Source: Macropodus opercularis | Lineage: Eukaryota; Chordata; Actinopteri; Anabantiformes; Osphronemidae | Reading direction: 5' to 3' | Assembly: GCA_030770545.1 (NCBI GenBank) | Contig: CM061109.1 | Span: forward strand, 3,968,001 to 4,032,000 | Length of the DNA stretch: 64,000 nt | Shown: positions 33,198-41,929 of the stretch, piece after piece | Layout of the letters: each line of letters opens with the position of its first letter | Position numbering within the stretch: position 1 is the stretch's first letter | The notes under the pieces: generated by a model | The model's input: the letters and a program-made list of their open reading frames with translations, nothing else | Told to the model about the DNA's origin: nothing | Databases searched by the model: none | Translations under genes and position numbers: made by a program

Positions 33198-33210
33198 GTA
33201 AGATGTTAAT

Positions 33211-33627
33211 TGTTAGAGGATATGGAGCATAGTCCTCTCTGTGAACTGGTCCTTTCTGTGTCTCCTGTGATATCTTGCTATGCTTGCAGGTGCTCCCCAT
33301 GACCTTGTTGTGCTCGGGAAGAATGTTTAACCGCCCACGTCAGGAGGAAACTTCACAAAACTGTATTCATGGCATAATGACTTCCTATGTATCTTATTCA
33401 CCATATATGGATTGGCTTTGTATCCTGTTTGACCAGATGTGAAGGAGTGACTTTCATACTTTTCCTAATAAAAGGAGCTGTGCCCAAGGGGGTTTGGAGA
33501 TCGTCGGCTGGGCACTGAGTTATTGTGTTCCAGAGCGGCTCCCCTTGTGCTCACAAGTAAAATGAGCTTTGTCTTCATGTGTCGGTGTCTCCAGTATTGT
33601 TTAAGTGTTGGCAGGCTAGACCCAACA
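33211..33627 (+). repeat. ERV-B 5' LTR
   Basis: 417 bp, starting TGTTAGAGG and ending ACCCAACA. It contains CCTAATAAAAGGAGC near 33465-33480, which can supply TATA-like and poly(A) functions and is missing from the 3' LTR. Confidence 0.92.
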
Positions 33628-33632
33628 TTTCT

Positions 33633-33650
33633 TGGTGCCGAAACTCGGGA
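33633..33650 (+). promoter_or_regulatory. ERV-B primer binding site, tRNA-Phe type
   Basis: TGGTGCCGAAACTCGGGA, five bases after the LTR, is complementary to the tRNA-Phe 3' end at 17 of 18 positions (one C-to-T change). Confidence 0.85.
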
Positions 33651-33811
33651 GTCAAGATTCAACGACGGGGAGGAGAACAACGGAGGACCGAAATCTGTGC
33701 ACAGTCGACTCGTCTGGGACGGTCGGAACAAAGACCCGGAGCGTGAATTCGTCTGCTGGGCCGGTTGAATCTCTTCGCTCGCTGATGACGACTTCTGACC
33801 AGGGCAAGACA

Positions 33812-33821
33812 AAAAGTAAGT
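33812..33821 (+). promoter_or_regulatory. ERV-B major splice donor (candidate)
   Basis: AAAA/GTAAGTAC, an almost perfect donor between primer site and gag, where retroviruses start the spliced env mRNA. The GT is at 33816-33817. Confidence 0.6.
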
Positions 33822-34330
33822 ACCGCTGAAAAAGTGCGGTGTGTGTGAAATGGCAGGTCGCATTTCCAAGAGGCAGAACAGAAGTAATTGTTCTAGATAA
33901 GGAGAAAATAGACGTACTTATTTTCTCAAACGGGCAGAAGTACTTGTCCGAGGGAGGAGTAGACGTGCTTACTCCTCAGTGAATATTCAGTCTAATGCAT
34001 TAGTGATGTGTGGAGTGTGAAAGTCACCCATTGACGCAGAAAACGTGTGACCGGGGGAAACCTGACGGTGTTAACGCAACCCGGCCATGCGAACTATACG
34101 AAGGGTGAATTAAGGAAACTGTGGGTTATTAGGAGAATTCAGAAGTCAGAAGTTTCACCGCCTAGGTTGCGGGGCTCGGATTCTCACATTAAGTTTGAAA
34201 ACAGTAGGACTGAGCCAAAATTGAAATGCTGCTCACGTTTTCAGCTACACCCGCAGGTGATAGACCTGTAGAAGGTTGGTGCAGTCGATGGACACGTGAG
34301 AAGGTGGCAAATCGTTGACTCAGTCCAAAG
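33822..34330 (+). other. ERV-B leader, no confident gene
   Basis: Untranslated leader or a lost 5' gag segment. A 74-codon frame at 34047-34271 shows no family signal. Confidence 0.5.
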
Positions 34331-34500
34331 TCTATTAATAAAGTGTATTAATAAAAGGCTATTGATAAAGCCTACTAATAAGGTCTATTAATAAAGTGTA
34401 TTAATAAAGGCTATCGATAAAGCCTATTAACAAAGTCTATTAATAAAGGATATTAATAACGGCTATTAGTAAAGTCTATTAATAAAGTATATTAATAAGG
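34331..34500 (+). repeat. 13-bp tandem array in the ERV-B leader
   Basis: Thirteen copies of a 13-mer, consensus nnTATTAATAAAG, with first bases cycling TC, TG, GC, CC, so a 52-bp higher-order period is visible for the first eight. Six copies hold a full AATAAA hexamer. It ends 12 bases before the gag ATG. Confidence 0.9.
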
Positions 34501-34512
34501 TTTAAAGGAGAG

Positions 34513-35222
34513 ATGGGGAAAAGAAACAGTAAGCCCCTTTTGGAGGGGGACGCGTGAGAGGACAATTCACAGGGAAATCAGCAGACGGTTCCTGGCTCGC
34601 AGCCAATAGTGCTGCTCTGACAGCACAGAGGGAGGCAGTCTATGGAGAGATAAGAAGAATATGGAGAGCACGACCAGACTATATAAAAATTGCCCAGTAT
34701 CGCCAGAAAGATGGGGAGGATGTGTACGAATACAGAGAACGTTTAGAAAACGTCTTTAAAACACACAGTGGCCTTCCAGAAGATCAGACACCTGACTCAG
34801 CCCATCAGAACCAGCTAAAACAGGCGTTATTAGCAGGATTTAGAGGCCCAATCTCCGACTTTATCAGAAAACATAATGTAAATTATACTACTGACTCCGT
34901 TCACCAAATTATGAACTTTGCCAGACATGCGAGCGAAGTATTAGCTAAGAAAAACAAAAATGCTGAAACAGCAACCGTATTCTGCTTATTTGGAGCAGAT
35001 GACAACTCAGAAGCAGAAGTGTTTTTCCAAGGGTCCTCCGGTAGAGGCCGAGGGGGGTTTAGAGGTCGTGGTGAGGTTAGAGGAGGTCCACCTAAGCATG
35101 ATCGCTGTTACATTGGTGACAAGCCAGGACACATGGCCAGAAACTGCCCAGAGAACCCCAGAAAGCAACAACAGAGGCCTGCAGAGTACAATAAACCAAA
35201 TCCATTTAACCCTAGTAATTGA
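34513..35222 (+). pseudogene. ERV-B gag, N-terminal deletion
   Basis: ATG 34513 begins with MGKRNSKP, the Met-Gly start typical of myristoylated retroviral Gag, but reaches TGA after 14 codons. A long open frame (about 34554-35222) then carries a capsid C-terminal region (IAQYRQKDGEDVYEYRERL, QLKQALLAGFRG), an RG-rich linker and nucleocapsid. Most of matrix and N-terminal capsid is missing. The zinc knuckle reads CYIGDKPGHMARNC: the second Cys of CCHC is Gly, which should abolish zinc binding. It ends with TGA near 35220; the protease frame follows in another register. Confidence 0.82.
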
Positions 35223-35249
35223 CTAGGCCCGCAGGAGAGTTCACCAGAC

Positions 35250-35627
35250 ATGGACAGACCTGATGATTTTTTAGATCTCACTTGTGTAATAGAAACATTA
35301 GTAGCACAGACCGGTAATAAGAACACTTCCACCAGAACTCTGACAGTACAAGGTCGTGACGTCGTTTTCTTATGTGATTCAGGAGCAGACCGCACAGTTT
35401 TAAAAGAGCACGTTGAGGGAGTTTCCGCTTCAAACAACCGTATTTTTGTGCAATCAGCAAACGGCAGAATAACATCAAGTGCAGTGTCTAAACCTGTGTC
35501 TGTAAAAGATCTTCAGACTAACTTAGAAATAACAGCACCTGTAGTTATGTTTCCAGCGTGTCCAGTGAACCTCTTAGGGCGAGATCTAATGATAAAATTA
35601 CATATTTCCGTCGTACCCACCTCATGA
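35250..35627 (+). CDS. ERV-B protease
   Basis: A 125-codon frame with the aspartic protease active site FLCDSGADRTVL and the C-terminal LLGRDLM helix motif; size fits a retroviral protease. Both motifs are intact. In a live relative it would be made as part of Gag-Pro-Pol by readthrough or frameshift; here it is isolated by stops at 35221 and 35625. Confidence 0.82.
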   Translation: MDRPDDFLDLTCVIETLVAQTGNKNTSTRTLTVQGRDVVFLCDSGADRTVLKEHVEGVSASNNRIFVQSANGRITSSAVSKPVSVKDLQTNLEITAPVVMFPACPVNLLGRDLMIKLHISVVPTS

Positions 35628-36221
35628 GGAATGGTGGCTATAGGGAAAGATGAAACAATACCTACATATCCCCTTTCAGCCAGTGGGATACCACAATATC
35701 TTGGTCTTTAGATTTCCCAAATCCAGACCCGGGGAAAATAGGGAAAGAATTATTAAAACTGGCTGACAGCAGCCAATCAAGAGACTATGTTTCTATGTCT
35801 CCAAGCCAGATGCATGTTACCCTCTGGTACAAACATGACCCAGGGTCAGATCACCAATATGATAAGCTGGTGAATGACTCTGGACCCCAACGTGTAACGT
35901 TACAACATTATTACACTGATGGCAAAGGAACGTCAGCCTGTGACGTTGTATTGCCAGATAAAGCTTTCAAGCTGTTTAAAAATCATGGCTCACAGCCGCA
36001 TGTCTCTGTGACCAGAGACCCCCAGCACAAATGGGAGTTTCTGGGCCCGTGGTTGAAAGAGACAATGAGACACACCCACTAGAGGCCAAATCACACCCGA
36101 GACAGATGGAGAAAACCGTTAAGCTGGGTGGTGACGCTCACACCACACACCCACTTAGAGAGTTCTTATGAGTCTAAATGACAGCCATGCCCAATAATGT
36201 CAACAGTAACACCCCCCTCTG
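35628..36221 (+). pseudogene. ERV-B protease-RT linker, decayed
   Basis: An open piece at 35795-36082 (95 codons) with QMHVTLWYKHDPG and KWEFLGPWLK. This conserved-looking insert between protease and RT is known to me from fish ERVs but has no assigned function. Stops follow at about 36080 and 36168. Confidence 0.5.
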
Positions 36222-37530
36222 TTGAAAACAGTTCCTGATGAATTTTGGTCTAAGGGAAAAGCAGATGTAGGTTTAATGACTACTGCTCGACCTGTAGTGA
36301 TAAAACCAAAAACGGACCATAGACCTCGTGTCCGTCAGTATCCACTTAAACCTAATGCAGAGAAAGGCATCCAGCCAGTGATAGCTGATATGAAGCAGGC
36401 ATCATAATTCAAGCTCCAGATGCCTCATGTAATACTCCCATTTTTCCTGTTAAGAAAGCAGAAGACAGGACAGTGGACCTGAGAGCAGTAAATCAAGCTG
36501 TGGAAAGCAGGGCCCCATGTGTGCCTGACCCACACACACTGTTGAATCAGTTGAGAGCAGAAATGAAGTAGTTTACTGTAGCTGATTTAAGTAATGCTTT
36601 CTTTTCCACACCATTAGCCCAAAAGTCACAAGGATGGTTTGGTTTTACATATCAGGGAAAGAAGTATACTTATACTCGTTTACCACAAGGTTTTTGTGAC
36701 AGTCCCACTATATTCACTGCAGAAATAAATAATTGTTTGGCTGATTTCCAAATGCCTGAACACAGCCACTATCGGTATATGTAGATGATCTATTAATAGC
36801 ATCAGACACAGAAGAACATAACAAGCAGGTTTCTGTGGCACTATCTACATAAGACAGGAAACAAGGCCTCACTTTCAAAGTTACAGTGGGCCAGACAAGA
36901 TCCTGAAGGTCGAAGGATCACAGACACCAGAAAAAAGTCTATATTAGACGCACCGAAACCCGTCACAAAGCAACACATGATGAGTTTTCTAGGCTTGTGC
37001 AACTATTGTAGACTGTGGATCCCAAATTATGCACAAATGACACAACCATTGTTAGATCTCATCTATGATGAACCAATGACTATGAAACAAACTTTGCAGT
37101 GGACAGATGCAGCAGAAAAAGCTTTCACCGAGCTGAAACGAGCACTTACCAGCTCCACGGTTATTGGGCTACCAGACTATACCAAGGCCTTTGTACAGAC
37201 TGTTGATTGTAAGGGTTTATTTATGACGTGATGTTAGCACAGCAGATGGGAGGCAAGATGAAGCCTGTGGCTTACTACTCTAAGAGATTAGATCCAGTTG
37301 CATGTGCTTTGCCTAGCTGTGTCAGAGCTGTGTGTGCTGCAGCGTTAGCCATACAAGCCTCGGCTGAGGTTGTACTTTATCACCCGCTAAAGCTGTTAGT
37401 GCTTCATGAAGTAGACATGTTATTGACTCAGACAAAAATGACATTTCTGTCTCCTGCGAGACATTTGTCTTTGCTGTCAACGTTGCTTTCACAACCACAT
37501 TTGACCATTAAAGATGTTCAACTCTGAACC
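36222..37530 (+). pseudogene. ERV-B reverse transcriptase, multiply broken
   Basis: RT synthesises proviral DNA. Visible in order: FWSKGKADVGL and RQYPLKPNAEKGIQPVI (start of RT, 36245-36390), LPQGFCDSPTIF near 36680-36718, YVDDLLIAS at 36778-36804 (catalytic Asp pair intact), the thumb/connection frame 36977-37231 (MMSFLGLCNYCRLWIPNYA), then 37228-37527. Several stops and frame changes lie between 36405 and 36980, and another break at 37229-37231. The catalytic residues survive but no continuous enzyme can be made. Confidence 0.85.
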
Positions 37531-37841
37531 CGGCAACCCTCCTGCCACGTCCACATGAAGGAATGCCACATCGTTGTCTAGCTGACACAGAACAGCAGTG
37601 TAAACCGCGACCTGACTTGAAAGATACTCCTTTAGAGGAAGGAGAATGTTGGTTTGTTGATGGATCATGTTCAAAGACTCCTCGAGGTACTAATCAGTCT
37701 GGGTGCGCGGTAGTTACACAGGACACTATCATCACAGCAATGAAGTTACCATCTCACTATTCTGCACAAGCTGCAGAAATCGTAGCATTAACTGAAGCGT
37801 GTAGAGCTGGACATAGAAATTATCAGAGATATGCAAGCTAA
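37531..37841 (+). pseudogene. ERV-B RNase H, truncated
   Basis: RNase H degrades the RNA strand of hybrids. WFVDGSC (first Asp) and SAQAAEIVALTEAC (Glu region) are present in the frame 37563-37841. The TDS motif with the next catalytic Asp is absent: the frame passes directly to an unrelated-looking end and TAA, which implies an internal deletion of the second half of the domain. Confidence 0.78.
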
Positions 37842-38692
37842 CTCTCCTAAGCAAGAAGTGACAAACTGGCTCAAAAGCAGAGCACAAATTGAAAATGATG
37901 TTTACTATATTAACAAGAAGCCATGCCTACCCAGAAGTCTGTTCCATACAGCAGCTGTAATGAGCCATGGGCTCAGGGGGGATGGTGACAATAGTGGGAC
38001 GGCACTTCTACGCCTATGGATTTAATACTTACTCAAAACATTTTTGTAGATCATGTCTCATCTGTTGTAAACATAATCCACAAGGTAATCTCAGACCGAA
38101 AAGGGGACAGTTCCCCCAAGATAAATATCCTTTTCAGTTCATACACATGGATTTTATTGAACTAACACCAAGTCAGCAATATAAGTATTGCCTCGTTCTC
38201 ATAGATCCATATTCAAAATGGATTGAAATCGTTCCAAGCAAGACAGCAGATGCCCTTACAGTAGCAAAAGCCATATGCAAACACATAATACCACAACATG
38301 GTATTCCAGAAGTAATCTATAGTGACAACGGGACACATTTTGTGAATGAAGTAGTGTCACGAATGGCAGAACATCTAGGAATACGTCAAAAATCATTGTT
38401 CATACCACCCACAAAGTGCAGGATTGGTGGAACGAACAAAATGCTGAAGGAGAAAGAGGTTGTTAATGCAAGTAATCTGCCAGACAATGTTTTGTCTCCC
38501 CAGGCAACGCTCATACAGCCAGGTGACCAGATCCTAATCAAAGTGATCAAACGGAAGAACTGGTCCAGTCCCCGCTGGGAAGGCCCCTACACAGTCCTGC
38601 TGACCACACCAACAGCGCTGAAGATAGCAGAGAGAGACACGTGGATTCACCAGAGCCACTGCAAAAAGCTGCCACCACTGACATCTGAGTAG
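37831..38692 (+). pseudogene. ERV-B integrase, core deletion
   Basis: An N-terminal zinc region is partly legible (HFYAYGF, then CRSCLICCKHNPQG). Core motifs HMDFIEL and YSDNGTHF supply two Asp. The third acidic residue is missing: where a VERTN-type motif is expected the frame reads RIGGTNKMLK and then jumps to the C-terminal SH3-like part (PGDQILIKVIKR, SPRWEGPYTVLL). About a hundred residues seem deleted. Frame 37967-38692 is otherwise open, so the deletion is in-frame. Confidence 0.82.
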
Positions 38693-38758
38693 GGTGGAAG
38701 TCGGCCGGCACCAAAGCCCTTGGCTGCAGAAGAAACCATCTGAACCCTGCTCCCAGCT

Positions 38759-40488
38759 ATGATGTCGAGGGGTAAGCTGTGTGCAGTGGCAACTGCTGGG
38801 ACTGCAATTGTAGTAACCATAACAACACTGCTGCTGCTGTGGGAGGATGGTCTTTTGCCAGGGAAAGACGCTCCAGTGAAGGTCATCTTGCATCGTCCGC
38901 GCCGAGAGATCAGAGACTAAGACGCATGGACAGCCGCACAGGACTACCTCAAGGACAATCCAGATGGTAATCTATGGCTGGCATATACCAACTATACGGC
39001 CAAGACAATTACTGAGGGGTCTTGTGTGATCTGTGCCAAGGCACGACCACAACTGACTGTGGTTCCTTTTGCTTATGACACACATTCCTGTTATCAAGAA
39101 ACTCGAGACAGGGAGCTGGTGACAGAAGATTCTTGTGTTATCCGACTAACCTCTGGAGTCACAGGGACTCCGCTAAAGGGTTACACCCCTACTAACCGGT
39201 TTAATAAAGACTTTTGTGAATTATCCTGTACAATGAGAGCAGTACTGGGACTAGCAGGAAGACGCATTTACTTTAAAGTGTACAACATATCTAGACACAT
39301 TTGGACATTCGGTGAATCTGTAGATCCCATGTGGCCTACAGGGGACCCGTACAGAAAGCACCCAAAACATCTGGGGATCCCCCAGCTGGTAGGGTGTGTG
39401 CAAACTGTACGTTTGAGTGTTTTCACAAATCCGGAAAAGGACAGCGGATGGGAGTGTTTCCAACCTGCACCATCACGTGGAATGTGACGGACAGAACTAA
39501 GACATGGGGGAAGCCCATGGGAATGGATTGGACCAAGCATATCCAGAAACGGAACAACCTCACCTACTACAACGTTGAGGGTGTACCAAGGGCACCTCCA
39601 CACACAGAGGATTTCGACCGACTGGCACAGAAAATTGCTGACGTGTGGTGGATGTGTGGAGGAGCTCCTAGACAGACTTTACCGACAGACTGGACTGGCA
39701 CCTGCACGCAAGTAATGTTTCTCACTAATGACATACACATAGAGAGAGAACAACAAACAAACAGGGGACGGCGTAACATCGATATCAGAGCTCAAATGAG
39801 TTTGAACACCGTCTACCTGGACTCTATTGGGCAACCACGAGGTATTCCACATGAGTTTAAAGCACGGGATGAAGTTAAAGGAGGCTTCACATTAGCTGTT
39901 CCATTTCTGGGCCCCATGGCAGAGATAGCTGAAAACACTGAATGAATCAATTACATCTATTACAATCAACAGAGGTTTGTTAACATCACGCACGATGGAA
40001 TGAAGGTGATCGCTGAACAGCTGGCACCGACCTCTGTGATGGCATGGCAGACACGTATGGGAGTTGACATGTTGTTAGCAGAGAAAGGAGGATTGTGTGT
40101 TATGTTTGGTGAAGAATGTTGTACTTTTATTCCAAATAACACTGCTCCAGGTGGTTCAGTCAGCCTCGCTCTGGAGAAACTGAAAAACCTGAAGGAGGAA
40201 TTGGCACGAAACTCTGGAGTTGATAACCCCTGGGGATATTGGTTTGATTCAATGTTTGGGCGATGGAAATCCACTATTGTGGCTTTCTTTACTGCAATAG
40301 CAGGAGTATTGCTTCTGTTTATGTTTTTGGCTTGTTGTGCTGTGCCCTGTGTCCGTAGCCTCATTGTGAAGAGTGCTGAAGTGTTGCAGCAGTTGACACT
40401 GCAACAACTGGAGCTGGAGAGGGAGATTTATGAGGATGAGGAGAGGAAGGAGCATCTCTCCCTATTTGGTGTAGACACAGCAAACTGA
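38759..40488 (+). pseudogene. ERV-B envelope gene, stops and frameshift
   Basis: The product would be a fusion glycoprotein (SU and TM). ATG 38759 starts a signal-peptide-like leader with a hydrophobic run (AIVVTITTLLLLW) ending at a basic RPRREIRD stretch and TAA near 38918. SU-like sequence follows in 38921-39487, shifts frame around 39400-39480, and continues in 39331-39945 (WWMCGG, WTGTC) to TGA near 39945. The TM part is open at 39946-40488, with a C-x6-CC motif near 40096-40122 (C at 40096, CC at 40117-40122), a membrane-spanning segment near 40273-40345 and a charged cytoplasmic tail. The C-x6-CC motif is the gamma-type Env signature. Confidence 0.85.
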
Positions 40489-40628
40489 TCAATGCCTGAT
40501 GTATGATGCATGTTCCGAAAATGAGAAATCAAGTGGAATGTGTCTGATGATGATTTGTGCAGATTTTGTTTGCTGTTCATGTAACATAATGTTAACGTTT
40601 TATGCCCAGATTTCACAGAAGGACTAAC

Positions 40629-40637
40629 AGGAGGGAT
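40629..40637 (+). promoter_or_regulatory. ERV-B polypurine tract
   Basis: AGGAGGGAT, directly before the 3' LTR. Confidence 0.75.
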
Positions 40638-40976
40638 TGTTAGAGGATATGGAGCATAGTCCTCTCTGTGAACTGGTCCTTTCTGTGTCTCTGTGATATC
40701 TTTGCTTGCAGGTACTCCCCATGACCTAGATATGCTAGGGAAGAATGTTTAACCGCCCACGCCAGGAGGAAACTTCACAAAACTGTATTCATGGCATAAT
40801 GACTTCCTATGTATCTTATTCACCATATATGGAGTTGTATCTTGTTTCACCAGATGTGAAGGAGTTCCAGGGCGGCTCCCCTTGTGCGCACAAGTGTAAA
40901 ACTTGAGATCTCAGAGTTTGTCTTCCTTGTGCAGGTGTCTCTGTATTGTTTAAGTGTTGGCAGGCTAGACCCAACA
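40638..40976 (+). repeat. ERV-B 3' LTR with internal deletion
   Basis: 339 bp against 417 in the 5' LTR. The missing ~80 bp (between 'GAAGGAGT' and 'TTCCAG') contains the AATAAA/TATA-like core. The rest differs from the 5' LTR by scattered substitutions, more than between the gypsy LTRs. Confidence 0.9.
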
Positions 40977-41091
40977 GGTTCACTCTCTCTAGGCACCGCA
41001 GCAGTGGACGCCATCCCACCAACCACCTCTCTAACGTTCATAACTTTCTCCCACACGCTCTGTTAGGAGAGGAGGGTGTGGAGTCAGATTA
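40977..41091. other. Junction spacer between ERV-B and A2
   Basis: 115 bp starting GGTTCACTC, found nowhere else in the window. It lies where the post-insertion flank of ERV-B should be but is not the sequence that follows the target site in A2. Confidence 0.8.
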
Positions 41092-41103
41092 ATGCTTAAT
41101 CTG
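41085..41103. repeat. Hairpin at the A2 left breakpoint
   Basis: CAGATTAA, loop TGC, TTAATCTG. The left arm is outside the shared block and the right arm inside. Confidence 0.85.
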
Positions 41104-41309
41104 TGCATTAATACCCCCATAGGTTTCAGTCCACCTCAAACCACAGCTGCAATATATGTGTTGCACTTTTGTCTATGTGCCTCTCAGCTATCTGCTCTCA
41201 GGTTAAAGCTGCAGTAACAGTCAAGTCGCTGGAGTGATCTGGACACAGAGGATTCTCATCCAGGATCGTGTAGAGGAAAGACCATAAAAAATGAAATAAA
41301 AATAGATTC

Positions 41310-41810
41310 AATTTTCAATTCAATTCATTTCAACTTTATTTATATAGCAAAAATTCACAACATCAGTTATCTCAAGGCGCTTTACAAGTAAGGTTTAAGA
41401 CCTTACACAACTAGACCCAACAAATCCCACATAGAGCAAGCTTTTAATTGTAGCCAATCAATAAATTGTACATTTTAATAGCAACAGCGGAAAAACTCCC
41501 TCTATAGAGGAAGAAACCTCCAGCAGACCCAGGCTCAGTGTGGGCGGCCATCTGCCTTGACCGGTTGGGGTGAGGGGATAGAGAAGAGAGAAAAGAACAC
41601 AACCACGACAACAAAACAAGCAGCAACAGAACACAGGCAGAATGGTTGGACCAGCAAATGAACACTGGAGACACACGGCTCTGAGTCTGACGATACCTGG
41701 AGATGAGAATAGAGTTAGTCACATGTAGACATGGAGGCATGTTAGTGGATGCAGGAAATGGAAAAGTAGAGGAGCTCAGTGAATGAAGGACGTCCCCCAG
41801 CATCTAAGTC
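41310..41810. repeat. Common teleost interspersed repeat, A2 copy
   Basis: Direct copy of 19590-20090 within A2; only a handful of substitutions. Confidence 0.75.
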
Positions 41811-41929
41811 TAAGAGACTCAATCAAATTCGACCTTTCTTTAATCTAGAGAGGAATCAGTGTCTGCTGAAACAAGACGTTGTGTAGCATGTTTCTTAGAA
41901 TAAAGTCTCTTTTAAATGACCGACCGTGT

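Larger units (their letters stand above)
19373..33210. repeat. Large duplicated block A1 (partner A2, 41092-53335)
   Basis: A 13838-bp block in direct orientation with A2. Left flank, tandem array, promoter-like region and 58-nt exon-like segment are all shared with very few substitutions. It is 1594 bp longer than A2, exactly one array unit. It ends at 'GATGTTAAT', where ERV-B begins; in A2 the same site continues uninterrupted. Confidence 0.96.
33211..40976 (+). mobile_element. ERV-B, defective gamma/epsilon-like provirus
   Basis: A 7.77-kb provirus: 5' LTR, tRNA-Phe-type primer site, leader with a 13-bp repeat array, gag remnant, protease, RT, RNase H, integrase, env, polypurine tract, 3' LTR. 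Every gene is damaged. The two LTRs differ by several percent by eye and by an ~80-bp deletion in the 3' one. Left flank ends TTAAT, right flank starts GGTTC, so there is no target duplication. The A2 copy has the intact pre-insertion site (GATGTTAATAATCAGG near 53327). Confidence 0.92.

Noticed and set aside
38534..38893. 119-codon minus-strand frame across the ERV-B pol/env boundary
   Set aside because: Antisense to integrase C-terminus and env leader, both better supported.
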